Below are positions 42,147-50,382 of a stretch of DNA of 55,794 nt, piece by piece (positions within the stretch are counted from its first letter, which is position 1; every line of letters begins with the position of its first letter). Both the position numbers and the translations under genes were made by a program. Source of the DNA: CAZJHD01 sp964545855 (lineage in GTDB: Bacteria > Planctomycetota > UBA1135 > JACQFD01); contig CAZJHD010000026.1 of assembly GCA_964545855.1 (NCBI GenBank), positions 1 through 55,794 of the forward strand, written 5' to 3'. The notes beneath the pieces were generated by a model. The model made no database searches. It was not told the DNA's origin and worked only from the letters and a program-made list of their open reading frames with translations.

Positions 42147-43588
42147 GCCGCGGCGGGAAGCTCGCCCTCTCGTGCGCCCTCGGGCTCGTCCTGCTCCTGC
42201 TGGCGGAGGCGGCGGCGCGCCACGTCCCGGGGATCGCGCACCTCCCCGTCGACGCGAGCGCGCGGGAGTATTTCGGCGTGCTCGGCGTGCACGAGAGCGA
42301 TCGGCCGCTCCCGCCGCGTCTCCTCCCGCCGAAGACCGGCTTCCGCTTCGTCCTGGCGGGAGACTCGACGGCCGTCGGCTTCCCCTTCGGCGAGGACCTC
42401 TCCTTCGGCGCGTTCCTCGCCGCGGGGCTCTCGGCGGTGGACGCGCGTCCCCGCGACGTCGTTCCCGTCGCCATCGCGGGGCGCTCCTCCGCCGGAGTCC
42501 GCGCCGACCTCGAGGCGGTCTTCGCGGCGGAGCCCGATCTCCTGCTCCTCTACATCGGGCACAACGAGTACGCGCACCGCATCTCGCGGCCCTCGCCCTT
42601 CGGCCCCGTGCGCCACGGCGTCCTCGCGCGATGGCTCCCCGGCCTGAGCGACCTCGCCCGCGCGCTGCGGTCGCGGTCCGCGACCGCGGGCGCCGCCACG
42701 ACCGGGAGCGAGGCGCCGATGTTCCCCTCGGAGCTCGGCCACGCGGCGCGCCTCCTGACGCACGGTGATCCCGAGGGGCTCCCTTCGGCGGAGCTTCCCC
42801 TCGCCGAGCGCGAGCGGACGCTGCACCGCGAGCGCTACGAGGAGAACGTGCGCGCGATCCTCGCCGAGGCGTCCGCGCGAGGCGTCCGGACCGTCGTGAT
42901 CGAGCCCGTGTCGAGCCTCCTCGCCGCGCCCCTCGCGTCGGGACGCCTCTTCGACGGTCGCGCGCGCGATGCCTGGGAGCGCGGACGCGCCCTCACCGGG
43001 AGCGATCCGGCGGCGGCGCGCGCGGCGCTCGTCGAGGCGCGCGATCTCGACCCGGCGCCCATCCGTCTCTCGACGGAGGGTCTCGCCGCGCTGCGACGCG
43101 CCGCCGGCGAGGCGCCCCGCGTCGCCCTCGACGACGGCGGGCTCGAGCGGCGCTTCGTCGACATGGTGCATCCCCACCCGGAGCTGGCGGCGCTCTTCGC
43201 CGAGCGCATCGCGGAGTCGATCCCCTTCGAGGACGCTCCCCGGCTCGCACCGGACGACGGCGAGGCCCGCGCGCGCTTCCGTCTCGCCTGCGCGCGCCGC
43301 ATCGAGGCGCGGAGCGACGCCGTGCGCGAGGGCGTCCTCGCGGGCGCGCTCCTCGCCGCGCACCTCTACCTCGAGTACGGCCATCGGGCGGCGGCGGAGG
43401 AGGTCGTGCGGGCGGTGCCCGAGAAGGACCGGACCTTCGGCCTCGTGATCCTCCTCGACCTGGCCCTGCGCTGGCGCGGGGAGACCGCCGAGGCGGACGC
43501 GGCCCTTCGCTCCATCGAGCGGCTGCACTCGGACTGGAGCGCGCCCCTCGCGTGGTGGCGCGCCCGCCTCGCGGCGGCGGGGCGCTGA
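42143..43588 (+). CDS. SGNH-hydrolase-like membrane-anchored protein
   Basis: 481 aa. One N-terminal anchor (LALSCALGLVLLLLAEAAAR), then SGNH blocks: LAGDSTAVGFPFG (block I, catalytic Ser), YIGHNEYAH (block III, Asn), and DMVHPHP (block V, Asp-xx-His). The C-terminal 130 residues are helical and TPR-like (GHRAAAEEVVRAVPEKDRTF). Esterase-type activity on an envelope glycan or lipid is likely, substrate unknown. Coupled by ATGA overlap to the dehydrogenase gene, with no obvious metabolic link. Confidence 0.8.
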   Translation: MSRGGKLALSCALGLVLLLLAEAAARHVPGIAHLPVDASAREYFGVLGVHESDRPLPPRLLPPKTGFRFVLAGDSTAVGFPFGEDLSFGAFLAAGLSAVDARPRDVVPVAIAGRSSAGVRADLEAVFAAEPDLLLLYIGHNEYAHRISRPSPFGPVRHGVLARWLPGLSDLARALRSRSATAGAATTGSEAPMFPSELGHAARLLTHGDPEGLPSAELPLAERERTLHRERYEENVRAILAEASARGVRTVVIEPVSSLLAAPLASGRLFDGRARDAWERGRALTGSDPAAARAALVEARDLDPAPIRLSTEGLAALRRAAGEAPRVALDDGGLERRFVDMVHPHPELAALFAERIAESIPFEDAPRLAPDDGEARARFRLACARRIEARSDAVREGVLAGALLAAHLYLEYGHRAAAEEVVRAVPEKDRTFGLVILLDLALRWRGETAEADAALRSIERLHSDWSAPLAWWRARLAAAGR

Positions 43589-43627
43589 GGAGCCTCTCCG
43601 CCGGCGCGGGCGCGGGAGCCGTCGCGC

Positions 43628-44284
43628 TCAGCCGGTCTTCACGGCGAAGCCGACGCCGTCGCCGAAGGAGAGCACTTGGGCGAGGAGCTGGGGATGGCCC
43701 AGGAACCAGGGGTTGAAGGCGCGCAGCGCGAGCGTCGACGACCGCTCGCTCTCCTTCAGGATCTCGCCCGCCACCTGACCCGACCACAGCAGGTTGTCGC
43801 AGACGACGACTCCGCCGGTGCGCAGCTTCGGGAGCGCGGCCTCGAGGTATCCGCGGTACTCCTCCTTGAGGGCGTCCAGGAAGACCAGGTCGAAGGGGCC
43901 CTGGGTGCGCGGAACCGCCTCGAGGCCGGGCGCGAGCACCCACTCGACCCGCGTCTCGAGACCCTCCATCGCGAGATGCGTGCGCGCGATCGCGTGGCGC
44001 GCCGGGTCGACATCGATGGTCACCACCTTGCCCTCGGCTCCGACGCCGCGCGCGAGGTGGAGCGTCGAGTAGCCGATGGCGGTCCCCACCTCGAGCACCC
44101 GCCGCGCGCCGATGGCGAGGGCCGTCTGCTCCAGGAACCGTCCCACCTCGGGGTCGACGATGGGGACGCCGTCCTTGCCAGCGAGCCGTTCCAGGGAGGC
44201 GAGCGCGCCGCCGCGCGGGGGGAGGAGCCGCTCCAGGTAGTCGGCCTGGACGCGATGGAGGATGCCGTCGGGTCGTCCTTTCAT
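43628..44284 (-). CDS. Class I SAM-dependent O-methyltransferase (COMT-like)
   Basis: 218 aa. SAM-binding motif I RRVLEVGTAIGYSTLHLARG (about 61-80), acidic motif II VVTIDVDP, the metal-ligand region FDLVFLDALKEEYRGYLEAA (about 132-151) and VVVCDNLLWSGQV, all characteristic of the cation-dependent O-methyltransferase family. Cytoplasmic, full length. The methyl acceptor is unknown; the gene stands alone. Confidence 0.9.
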   Translation of the reverse strand: MKGRPDGILHRVQADYLERLLPPRGGALASLERLAGKDGVPIVDPEVGRFLEQTALAIGARRVLEVGTAIGYSTLHLARGVGAEGKVVTIDVDPARHAIARTHLAMEGLETRVEWVLAPGLEAVPRTQGPFDLVFLDALKEEYRGYLEAALPKLRTGGVVVCDNLLWSGQVAGEILKESERSSTLALRAFNPWFLGHPQLLAQVLSFGDGVGFAVKTG

Positions 44285-44325
44285 GGCGCGCCGATCCTCG
44301 CATCCGAGGGGGACGGGGGCGCTGC

Positions 44326-44393
44326 GAGGTCGTGAAAAAAATCGGCGCCGGGCGACCGCCGGCTGCCAGCGGCGGCGATTTCCTCACAACCTC
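44326..44393. repeat. Dispersed palindromic element, short copy (68 bp)
   Basis: Nearly the whole element is an imperfect inverted repeat: GAGGTCGTGAAAAAAATCGG at the left and GGCGATTTCCTCACAACCTC at the right pair with few mismatches. It shares about 47 bases of left arm and 25 of right arm with 28443-28646 but lacks that copy's interior. It lies upstream of the ComEC-like gene and 41 bases past the methyltransferase start. Confidence 0.7.
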
Positions 44394-44533
44394 TGCGATC
44401 ATTCGACCGCACCACCGTCGTTCTGTGCGGCGCGCCGGACTGCCCGTATTCTCGGACGCCACCCCCCCGATCCGCGCCGGACGCCCGGACACCCCCACGT
44501 GGTGCCCGCGCCCGGTGCGGAGGACACCTCCGG

Positions 44534-46423
44534 ATGCGAACGATCGCTGCGCGCGTCGCCACCCTCTCCCTCGCTCTCTCGCTCCTCCTCGCGTTCGCCG
44601 CGCCGTCGGCGGCCCAATCGCTCCGCGTCTACGTGATCGACGTGGGGCAGGGCTCCTCGACGCTCTTCGTCGGGCCCACGGGCACGACGCTGCTGGTCGA
44701 TGGCGGTCCCGACCAGTCGGGGTGGATCTCGAGCCCGAGCGGTCCCGGCCCGATCGCGCAGCTCCTCGGCCAGCTCGGCATCGCGCAGCTCGACTACACG
44801 CTGCTCACGCACTACCACTCCGACCACTACGAGGGGATCGCGGAGCTGGCGCAGCAGGGATACCTGAAGCCCTCGGCGAAGGCATTCGACCGCGGCAACT
44901 CTCCGGCTCCCGAGAACGGCTTCACGGCGGCGATCAACGCCTACATCGCCGCCGTGGGCACGAAGCGCGCGACGATCGCGCTCGGCCAGGTGATCGACCT
45001 CGGCGGCGGCGTCACGGCGAAGTGCGTCGTGCGCGCGGGAGCCATCCTCGGCGGGCCCACGATCGACACGACGGGGTCGGCCCAGAAGGAGAACTCGAAC
45101 TCCCTCGCGCTCCTGGTGGAGTTCGGCAACTTCGACCTCTTCGTGGGGGGCGACCTCACGGGCGGAGGCGGTTCCACCACGAACGTCGAGGGGCCGGCGG
45201 CGCCCTTCATCGGGAACGTGGACGTGTACATCTCGAACCACCACGGCTCCTCGACGAGCTCCAACGCGACGTTCATCGCGACGCTGCTCCCGGAGGTCTC
45301 CATCGCCTCCTGCGGGCTGCAGAACTCCTTCAGCCATCCGTCCACGACGTTCCTCAACAACGTGAACACGGCGGCGCGCACGACGGTCGTCTACAGCACG
45401 ACCGGAGGCACCAACGGCAGCGGCTCGGGGAACCTCGGCTTCGTGAACTCGGTCGGCACGGTGAAGCTCGAGACCGACGGCAACCGCTACCTCCTCACGC
45501 CGGGCATCGGGAGGCCGCAGCTCGTCCTCTGCGACGAGCTCTCGCCGGGCCTCCCGGGGCCCGCCTTCGGCGACCTTCGCGTGACGGAGTTCATGGCCGA
45601 TCCGAACGTCGTCGCCGACACGTCGGGCGAGTGGTTCGAGGTGATGAACGTCTCGGGCCTCGAGCGCAATCTGAACGGTCTCAAGATCTCCAACACCGCC
45701 GGCACCGAGCTGATGACGCTCGCGACTCCGATCGTGCTGAAGCCGGGGCAGCGCCTCGTCATGGGGAACAACGCCGACAGCCAGCGCAACGGCGGATCGG
45801 TGCAGCAGATCTGCGAGCCCTTCAACGTCTTCACGCTCGGGAACTCGGGAGACAGCATCCGCCTTCGCTCCGCGTCGAACCTGCTGATCGACGACGTCAA
45901 CTGGACGAGCTCCTGGCCGGAGGCTGCCGGCGTGGCTTCCCAGAAGATCGACGTGCTCGGCTCGAACGCCTCGTCCAACTGGGCGCTCGCGACGGCGAAC
46001 TTCGGCGGCGGCGACAAGGGGACTCCGGGCGCGAAGAACACGGCCGATGCCACGAGCTTCCCGGCGCTCTTCGTGTCGACGCAGGTGCCCCAGGTGGGCC
46101 AGAGCTGGACCGTCAACTTCGTCTCCCTGGGCGAGCCCGGGAGCATCCACGTGAGCGCTCTCGCGCAGTCGACGGGCGCGCCGCAGTTCGAGCTCCTGGG
46201 TCACGTCTTCCCGCTCACGCTCGACGGGCTGCTGGCGGAGACGATCGGCCTTCCGGGCTTCGTGAACTTCCTCGACGCCGACGGGTTCAGCCAGACGGTC
46301 GTGTCGGTGCCGAACGACCCGCTCCTCCACGGCTACGCCTTCTTCGGCGCGACGGGCACCTACGGCTTCCCGTCGATCCTGCCGGGGAAGCTCTCGACCC
46401 CGGTCTTCGTGATCATCCCGTAG
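44534..46423 (+). CDS. Secreted ComEC-like metallo-beta-lactamase-fold hydrolase with lamin-tail domain
   Basis: 629 aa. Signal peptide 1-28 (AAPSAAQ). The MBL domain (29-320) starts VYVIDVGQGSSTLFVGPTG and has the metal motif THYHSDHYEG (92-101) and the HHGS string (NHHGSSTSSN) characteristic of the ComEC/Rec2 C-terminal nuclease-like subfamily. Residues 350-500 form a lamin-tail (LTD) domain (RVTEFMADPNVVADTSGEWF; EVMNVSGLERNLNGLKISNT). A C-terminal beta domain ending VFVIIP follows, as in many planctomycete secreted proteins. An exported phosphodiesterase or DNase is likely, by homology of ComEC. Confidence 0.85.
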   Translation: MRTIAARVATLSLALSLLLAFAAPSAAQSLRVYVIDVGQGSSTLFVGPTGTTLLVDGGPDQSGWISSPSGPGPIAQLLGQLGIAQLDYTLLTHYHSDHYEGIAELAQQGYLKPSAKAFDRGNSPAPENGFTAAINAYIAAVGTKRATIALGQVIDLGGGVTAKCVVRAGAILGGPTIDTTGSAQKENSNSLALLVEFGNFDLFVGGDLTGGGGSTTNVEGPAAPFIGNVDVYISNHHGSSTSSNATFIATLLPEVSIASCGLQNSFSHPSTTFLNNVNTAARTTVVYSTTGGTNGSGSGNLGFVNSVGTVKLETDGNRYLLTPGIGRPQLVLCDELSPGLPGPAFGDLRVTEFMADPNVVADTSGEWFEVMNVSGLERNLNGLKISNTAGTELMTLATPIVLKPGQRLVMGNNADSQRNGGSVQQICEPFNVFTLGNSGDSIRLRSASNLLIDDVNWTSSWPEAAGVASQKIDVLGSNASSNWALATANFGGGDKGTPGAKNTADATSFPALFVSTQVPQVGQSWTVNFVSLGEPGSIHVSALAQSTGAPQFELLGHVFPLTLDGLLAETIGLPGFVNFLDADGFSQTVVSVPNDPLLHGYAFFGATGTYGFPSILPGKLSTPVFVIIP

Positions 46424-46433
46424 TCCGCGGCGC

Positions 46434-47891
46434 GTGCGCACCGGGAGCGCGGAGCGCCGCGCCCCTTCTTCTCCCGACGGCGGCGGGGCACCATCCCGGT
46501 CCGTTTCCCTCGGACCCTTGGCCCGGACCCACTACTCCGTCCTCCGCGACGCCGTCCACGGCGACGTCTACCTCAGCCACGAGGAGCTCGCCGTCCTCGA
46601 CACGGCGGAGATGCAGCGGCTGCGGGGCGTGCGGCAGCTCGGCACGGCCTACCTCGTCTACCCCGGCGCGCAGCACTCGCGCTTCGAGCACTCGATCGGC
46701 GTGGCCGAGATGGCCCGGAGGATGATCGAGGCGATCAACCGAAACGCGGAGGACGATCCGGCGCGCCTCCTCGGCATCCCCGATCGCGAGGCGCGCGTCA
46801 TCCGCATCGCCGCGCTGGTGCACGACTGCACCCACATCCCGAACGGGCACGGGATCGAGGACCAGACGGGCCTCTTCCCGCGTCACGACTCGCGCTACCG
46901 GTACGAGGAGCGGTTCTCCGAGCGCACGGAGCTGGGGGTCGTGCTGCGCCGCCTCGGCGTCGTCGATCAGGTGCTGTCGGTTCTCGTGCCGGCGGAAGGG
47001 GGCGACCGCGCCGTGCCGCCCTCCTGGAGCCAGATCCTCTCCGACTCGATCGACGCCGACGTCTTCGACTACCTGCGGCGCGACGCGCTCTTCACGGGGC
47101 TGAACCTCCACTACGACGCGCGCGTGATCGGCCACTTCAAGGTCGACCGCCGCAGCGGCAATCTCTTCGTCGACCTCGCGAAGCACGGGATGCTGCGGGA
47201 GGACGTGCTCTCGGAGATCGTGCGCGTCCTGGAGGCCCGCTACTACTTCAGCGAGCGCGTCTACTACCACCACGCGAAGGTGGCCGCGGGCGCGCTGCTC
47301 GCGAAGGCCGTGGAGCACGCCGTGGGCTCGGGGGCGCTCGCCGAGTCGGAGCTCTACGACACGACGGACGCCTCGATCCTCGACCGGCTCGAGGCGGCGC
47401 CCATCGCCGATCCGGAGGTGCGCGCGCGCGTGCGCGACCTGGTCGCCCGGTACCGCTCGCGGCGCCTGCTGAAGCGCGCCTGCGTCTACTCCCTCGCCGA
47501 GAACGTCTCCGTCGCCGACGCCCTCGTCGAGCGCTGGTTCGCTCCGGGGAAGCTCGAGGAGCGTGTCGCGGCGGAGCGCCGCATCGCCGACGCGGCCGGG
47601 CGCGCCACGGGCGTGCGCGATCTCCAGGTGGTGCTCTACTGCCCGAGGCGATCGATGCAGCTGAAGGAGGCGCGGATCCACGTGCGCTGGCCGGGCGTGG
47701 CCGACGTGCGGCCCCTCTCCGACTTCGCCGACCGCACGCGGCGCCTCCGCGAGCTCGAGGAGAGCTACCGCGACCTCTGGAAGTTCTACGTCTTCGTGTC
47801 CTCCGGAGAGCCGGAGGTGCTCCGCAAGGTCCGCGAGGTGTGCGCTCAGGAGATCCCGGGCGCCGTGAACGGCTACCTCGCCGGCGGCTGA
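46434..47891 (+). CDS. HD-domain phosphohydrolase (SAMHD1/dGTPase-like)
   Basis: 485 aa from a GTG at 46434; the family usually begins near THYSVLRDAVHGDVYLS, so a TTG at 46518 could be the true start. Metal-site HD motif: QHSRFEHSIGVAEMA (His), AALVHDCTHIPNGHG (His-Asp), and SIDADVFDYLRRDA (distal Asp), the order seen in SAMHD1-type dNTP triphosphohydrolases. Such enzymes cleave dNTPs or act as nucleases. Upstream gene ends 10 bases before. The 3' neighbour is a glycosyltransferase 19 bases downstream on the same strand. Confidence 0.85.
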   Translation: MRTGSAERRAPSSPDGGGAPSRSVSLGPLARTHYSVLRDAVHGDVYLSHEELAVLDTAEMQRLRGVRQLGTAYLVYPGAQHSRFEHSIGVAEMARRMIEAINRNAEDDPARLLGIPDREARVIRIAALVHDCTHIPNGHGIEDQTGLFPRHDSRYRYEERFSERTELGVVLRRLGVVDQVLSVLVPAEGGDRAVPPSWSQILSDSIDADVFDYLRRDALFTGLNLHYDARVIGHFKVDRRSGNLFVDLAKHGMLREDVLSEIVRVLEARYYFSERVYYHHAKVAAGALLAKAVEHAVGSGALAESELYDTTDASILDRLEAAPIADPEVRARVRDLVARYRSRRLLKRACVYSLAENVSVADALVERWFAPGKLEERVAAERRIADAAGRATGVRDLQVVLYCPRRSMQLKEARIHVRWPGVADVRPLSDFADRTRRLRELEESYRDLWKFYVFVSSGEPEVLRKVREVCAQEIPGAVNGYLAGG

Positions 47892-47910
47892 GGCCCGCTG
47901 CGCGCGGCGC

Positions 47911-49035
47911 ATGAAGATCGCCTTCGACGTCACGTCGGCCGTGAAGCCCCATCCGACGGGGACGGCCCGTTACGCCGTCGAGATCCTGCGCGCGCTGCTG
48001 CGCCAGCTCCCGGCCGACGCCCGCGTGGTGCTGGGGTACCGGCTCTCGCGTCTCGGCCGGCGCCGGTTCGCGCCGCGCTTCGACGATCCGCGCGTCGTCC
48101 TGCGCCCCCTGCAGTCGCCCTTCGCGTTCCTCACCTACGGACGGCCCGACCTCTTCCACGGGCTCGGCGTGAACGTTCCCCGCGGCCTCGGCTCGATCCC
48201 GAAGCTCGTCACGCTCCACGGCGTCGTCGACCCGGCCGCCGTCGACGCCGACCGGCTCCCGAAGCTCGATCGCAGGCTCGCGAAGATCCGCACGATGCTC
48301 GCGCGCGCGAGCCGCGGCGTCGTGGTCTCCGAGTTCGAACGTCGCCGCACCATGGAGCGGCTCGGCTGCGACGGCGACCGGCTCGTCGTCGTGCACCACG
48401 GCGTCGACCCGGAGCGCTTCCGCCCCGACGCCGATCCCGAGATCGACCGCGCGGCGCGCGGCGCCGCGTCGCCCGCGCGTCCCTACGTGCTCTGCGTCGG
48501 CGCCCTCACGGGACTGAAGAACGTGGGCGGCCTGCTGCAGGCCTACGCGCGGTCGCGCGCGCGCGCGGAGGTCGACCTCGTCCTGGCGGGTCCGAAGCGT
48601 CGCGAGTCCGAGGCGATCCTCGCCGGGATCGGCACGCTCGGGATCGGCGACCGCGTCCGCCTGCCGGGGCCGCTCGCTCCCGACGCCGTCCCCGCGTGGA
48701 TGCGGGGCGCGCGCGCCCTCGTCCATCCCTCGCGGTACGAGTCCTTCGGTCTGCCGGTCCTGGAGGCGATGGCTTGCGGGACGCCCGTCGCCTGCTCGCG
48801 CGCGGCGGCGCTGCCGGAGGTGGCGGGGGACGCGGCGCTCCTCTTCGATCCCCTCGACGTCGACGCCATCGCGGCCGCTCTCGACGAGGCCGTCTCCGGC
48901 GATGCGCGCCGCGCGGAGCTTCGCCGCCTCGGTCTCGCCCGCGCGGCGGGCTTCACCTGGGAGCGGGCCGCGGCGCGCACGCTCGACGCCTACGGCGCTC
49001 TCCTCGCCCCGCACGAAGGACCCGCTACGGCGTGA
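47911..49035 (+). CDS. Glycosyltransferase family 4 (GT-B fold)
   Basis: 374 aa. N-terminal acceptor side MKIAFDVTSAVKPHPTGTAR; C-terminal donor side with YVLCVGALTGLKNVGGLLQA (about 190-209) and the GT4 signature PSRYESFGLPVLEAMACGTP (about 271-290), whose E-x7-E residues hold the nucleotide sugar. It moves a sugar onto an envelope polysaccharide or lipid. Cytoplasmic or peripheral. It ends 11 bases inside the converging aminotransferase gene. Confidence 0.92.
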   Translation: MKIAFDVTSAVKPHPTGTARYAVEILRALLRQLPADARVVLGYRLSRLGRRRFAPRFDDPRVVLRPLQSPFAFLTYGRPDLFHGLGVNVPRGLGSIPKLVTLHGVVDPAAVDADRLPKLDRRLAKIRTMLARASRGVVVSEFERRRTMERLGCDGDRLVVVHHGVDPERFRPDADPEIDRAARGAASPARPYVLCVGALTGLKNVGGLLQAYARSRARAEVDLVLAGPKRRESEAILAGIGTLGIGDRVRLPGPLAPDAVPAWMRGARALVHPSRYESFGLPVLEAMACGTPVACSRAAALPEVAGDAALLFDPLDVDAIAAALDEAVSGDARRAELRRLGLARAAGFTWERAAARTLDAYGALLAPHEGPATA

Positions 49036-50224
49036 GCGACCCGAGGAACGCCGCGAGGCGCTCCATCCCGCGGTGCAGGTTCTCGCGGCTCGTCGCGTAG
49101 GAGAACCGCACGTGGCCCGGCGCCCCGAAGGCCGAGCCCGGCACCGACGCGACGCGGGCGTGCTCCAGCAGGGCCGAAGCGAAGTCGGCGTCGGTCGCGA
49201 GCCGCGTGCCCTTCGACGACCGGCCGAGGAACGGCCGCACGTCCTGCAGCAGGTAGAAGGCGCCCTTCGGCTCCGGCACCGGCGCGCGTCCGGCGACGAT
49301 CTCGCGCATGGCGGCGACGAGCCGCGCGCGCCGCGCCGCGAACTCGCCGACCATGGCGCGGAGCTCCGCGGGATCGGCCTGGAGCGCCGCCACGGCCGCC
49401 CACTGCGCCGGCGTGTTCACGTTGCTCGTCACCTGACCCTGGAGCGTGGTCGCGGCGCTCGCGATCTCCGGCGGCGCGATCAGGTAGCCGAGGCGCCAGC
49501 CGGTCATCGCGAAGGACTTCGAGAAGCCGTTCACGACGAGCGTGCGCGCGCGTCCTTCGTCGCCGAGCTGGGCCGGGGAGACGTGCTCCGCGCCGTCGTA
49601 CACGAGCCGGTCGTAGATCTCGTCGGAGAGGATCCAGAGATCCCGCTCCCGCGCGACGCGCACGAGCGACTCGAGGCAGGCGCGCCCGTAGACGGCGCCC
49701 GTCGGGTTGTTCGGGCTGTTCACGATCAGCCCGCGCGTCCGTGGCGTGCAGGCGCGCGCGACGTGGTCGGCGTCGGGCTCGAGCGTCCGGGCGTCGACGG
49801 GCACGTCGACGACGCGGCCGCCGGCGAGCCGGACGATCTCCGGGTAGCTCACCCAGTAGGGCGACAGGACCACGATCTCGTCGCCCGGCTCGACGAGCAC
49901 CTGGAGGGCGTTGAAGAGCGATTGCTTCGCGCCGTTCGAGACGACGACCGACTCGGCCCGCACCGGGAACCCGAGGGATCGCGTGGCCAGACCCGCGATC
50001 GCCTCCCGGAGCTCCGGGACGCCGGCGACGGCCGTGTAGCGCGTCTTCCCGGCGCGCGCCGCCGCGTGGGCCGCCTCGACGACGGACTTCGGCGTGTCGA
50101 AGTCGGGCTCCCCGGCCGCGAGGTTCACGACGTCGACTCCCGCCCGGGCGAGCTCCTTCGCCTTGCCGTCGATGGCGAGGGTGGGGGACGGCTGGAGCTC
50201 GCGGGCTCGGGTGGAGAGTCGCAT
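49025..50224 (-). CDS. Class I/II aminotransferase (aspartate aminotransferase type)
   Basis: 399 aa from an ATG at 50224. PLP enzyme of fold type I: VNLAAGEPDFDTPKSV (about 34-49), SPYWVSYPEIVRLAGG, NSPNNPTGAVYG (about 170-181), SDEIYDRLVYDG, and the Schiff-base lysine in NGFSKSFAMTGWRLGY (about 235-250). All match subgroup Ib (thermophile-type) aspartate transaminases, which may also accept prephenate. Length normal. Overlaps the glycosyltransferase stop by 11 bases on the other strand. Confidence 0.9.
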   Translation of the reverse strand: MRLSTRARELQPSPTLAIDGKAKELARAGVDVVNLAAGEPDFDTPKSVVEAAHAAARAGKTRYTAVAGVPELREAIAGLATRSLGFPVRAESVVVSNGAKQSLFNALQVLVEPGDEIVVLSPYWVSYPEIVRLAGGRVVDVPVDARTLEPDADHVARACTPRTRGLIVNSPNNPTGAVYGRACLESLVRVARERDLWILSDEIYDRLVYDGAEHVSPAQLGDEGRARTLVVNGFSKSFAMTGWRLGYLIAPPEIASAATTLQGQVTSNVNTPAQWAAVAALQADPAELRAMVGEFAARRARLVAAMREIVAGRAPVPEPKGAFYLLQDVRPFLGRSSKGTRLATDADFASALLEHARVASVPGSAFGAPGHVRFSYATSRENLHRGMERLAAFLGSLTP

Positions 50225-50382
50225 GGGTGCGGCGCGGCGGGGGCGAAGAGCATATCCGGTGGGACGGAGCCTGCCCCGGCGAGCGTCGGAGACCGCTTCC
50301 CGCCGGCGCCTCGCCGCGCGTCCTCGTCCGCGCTGCCCGCTTTCCCGAGCGTGCCGCACCCCGTAGCTTCGCCCGCTTCGAC

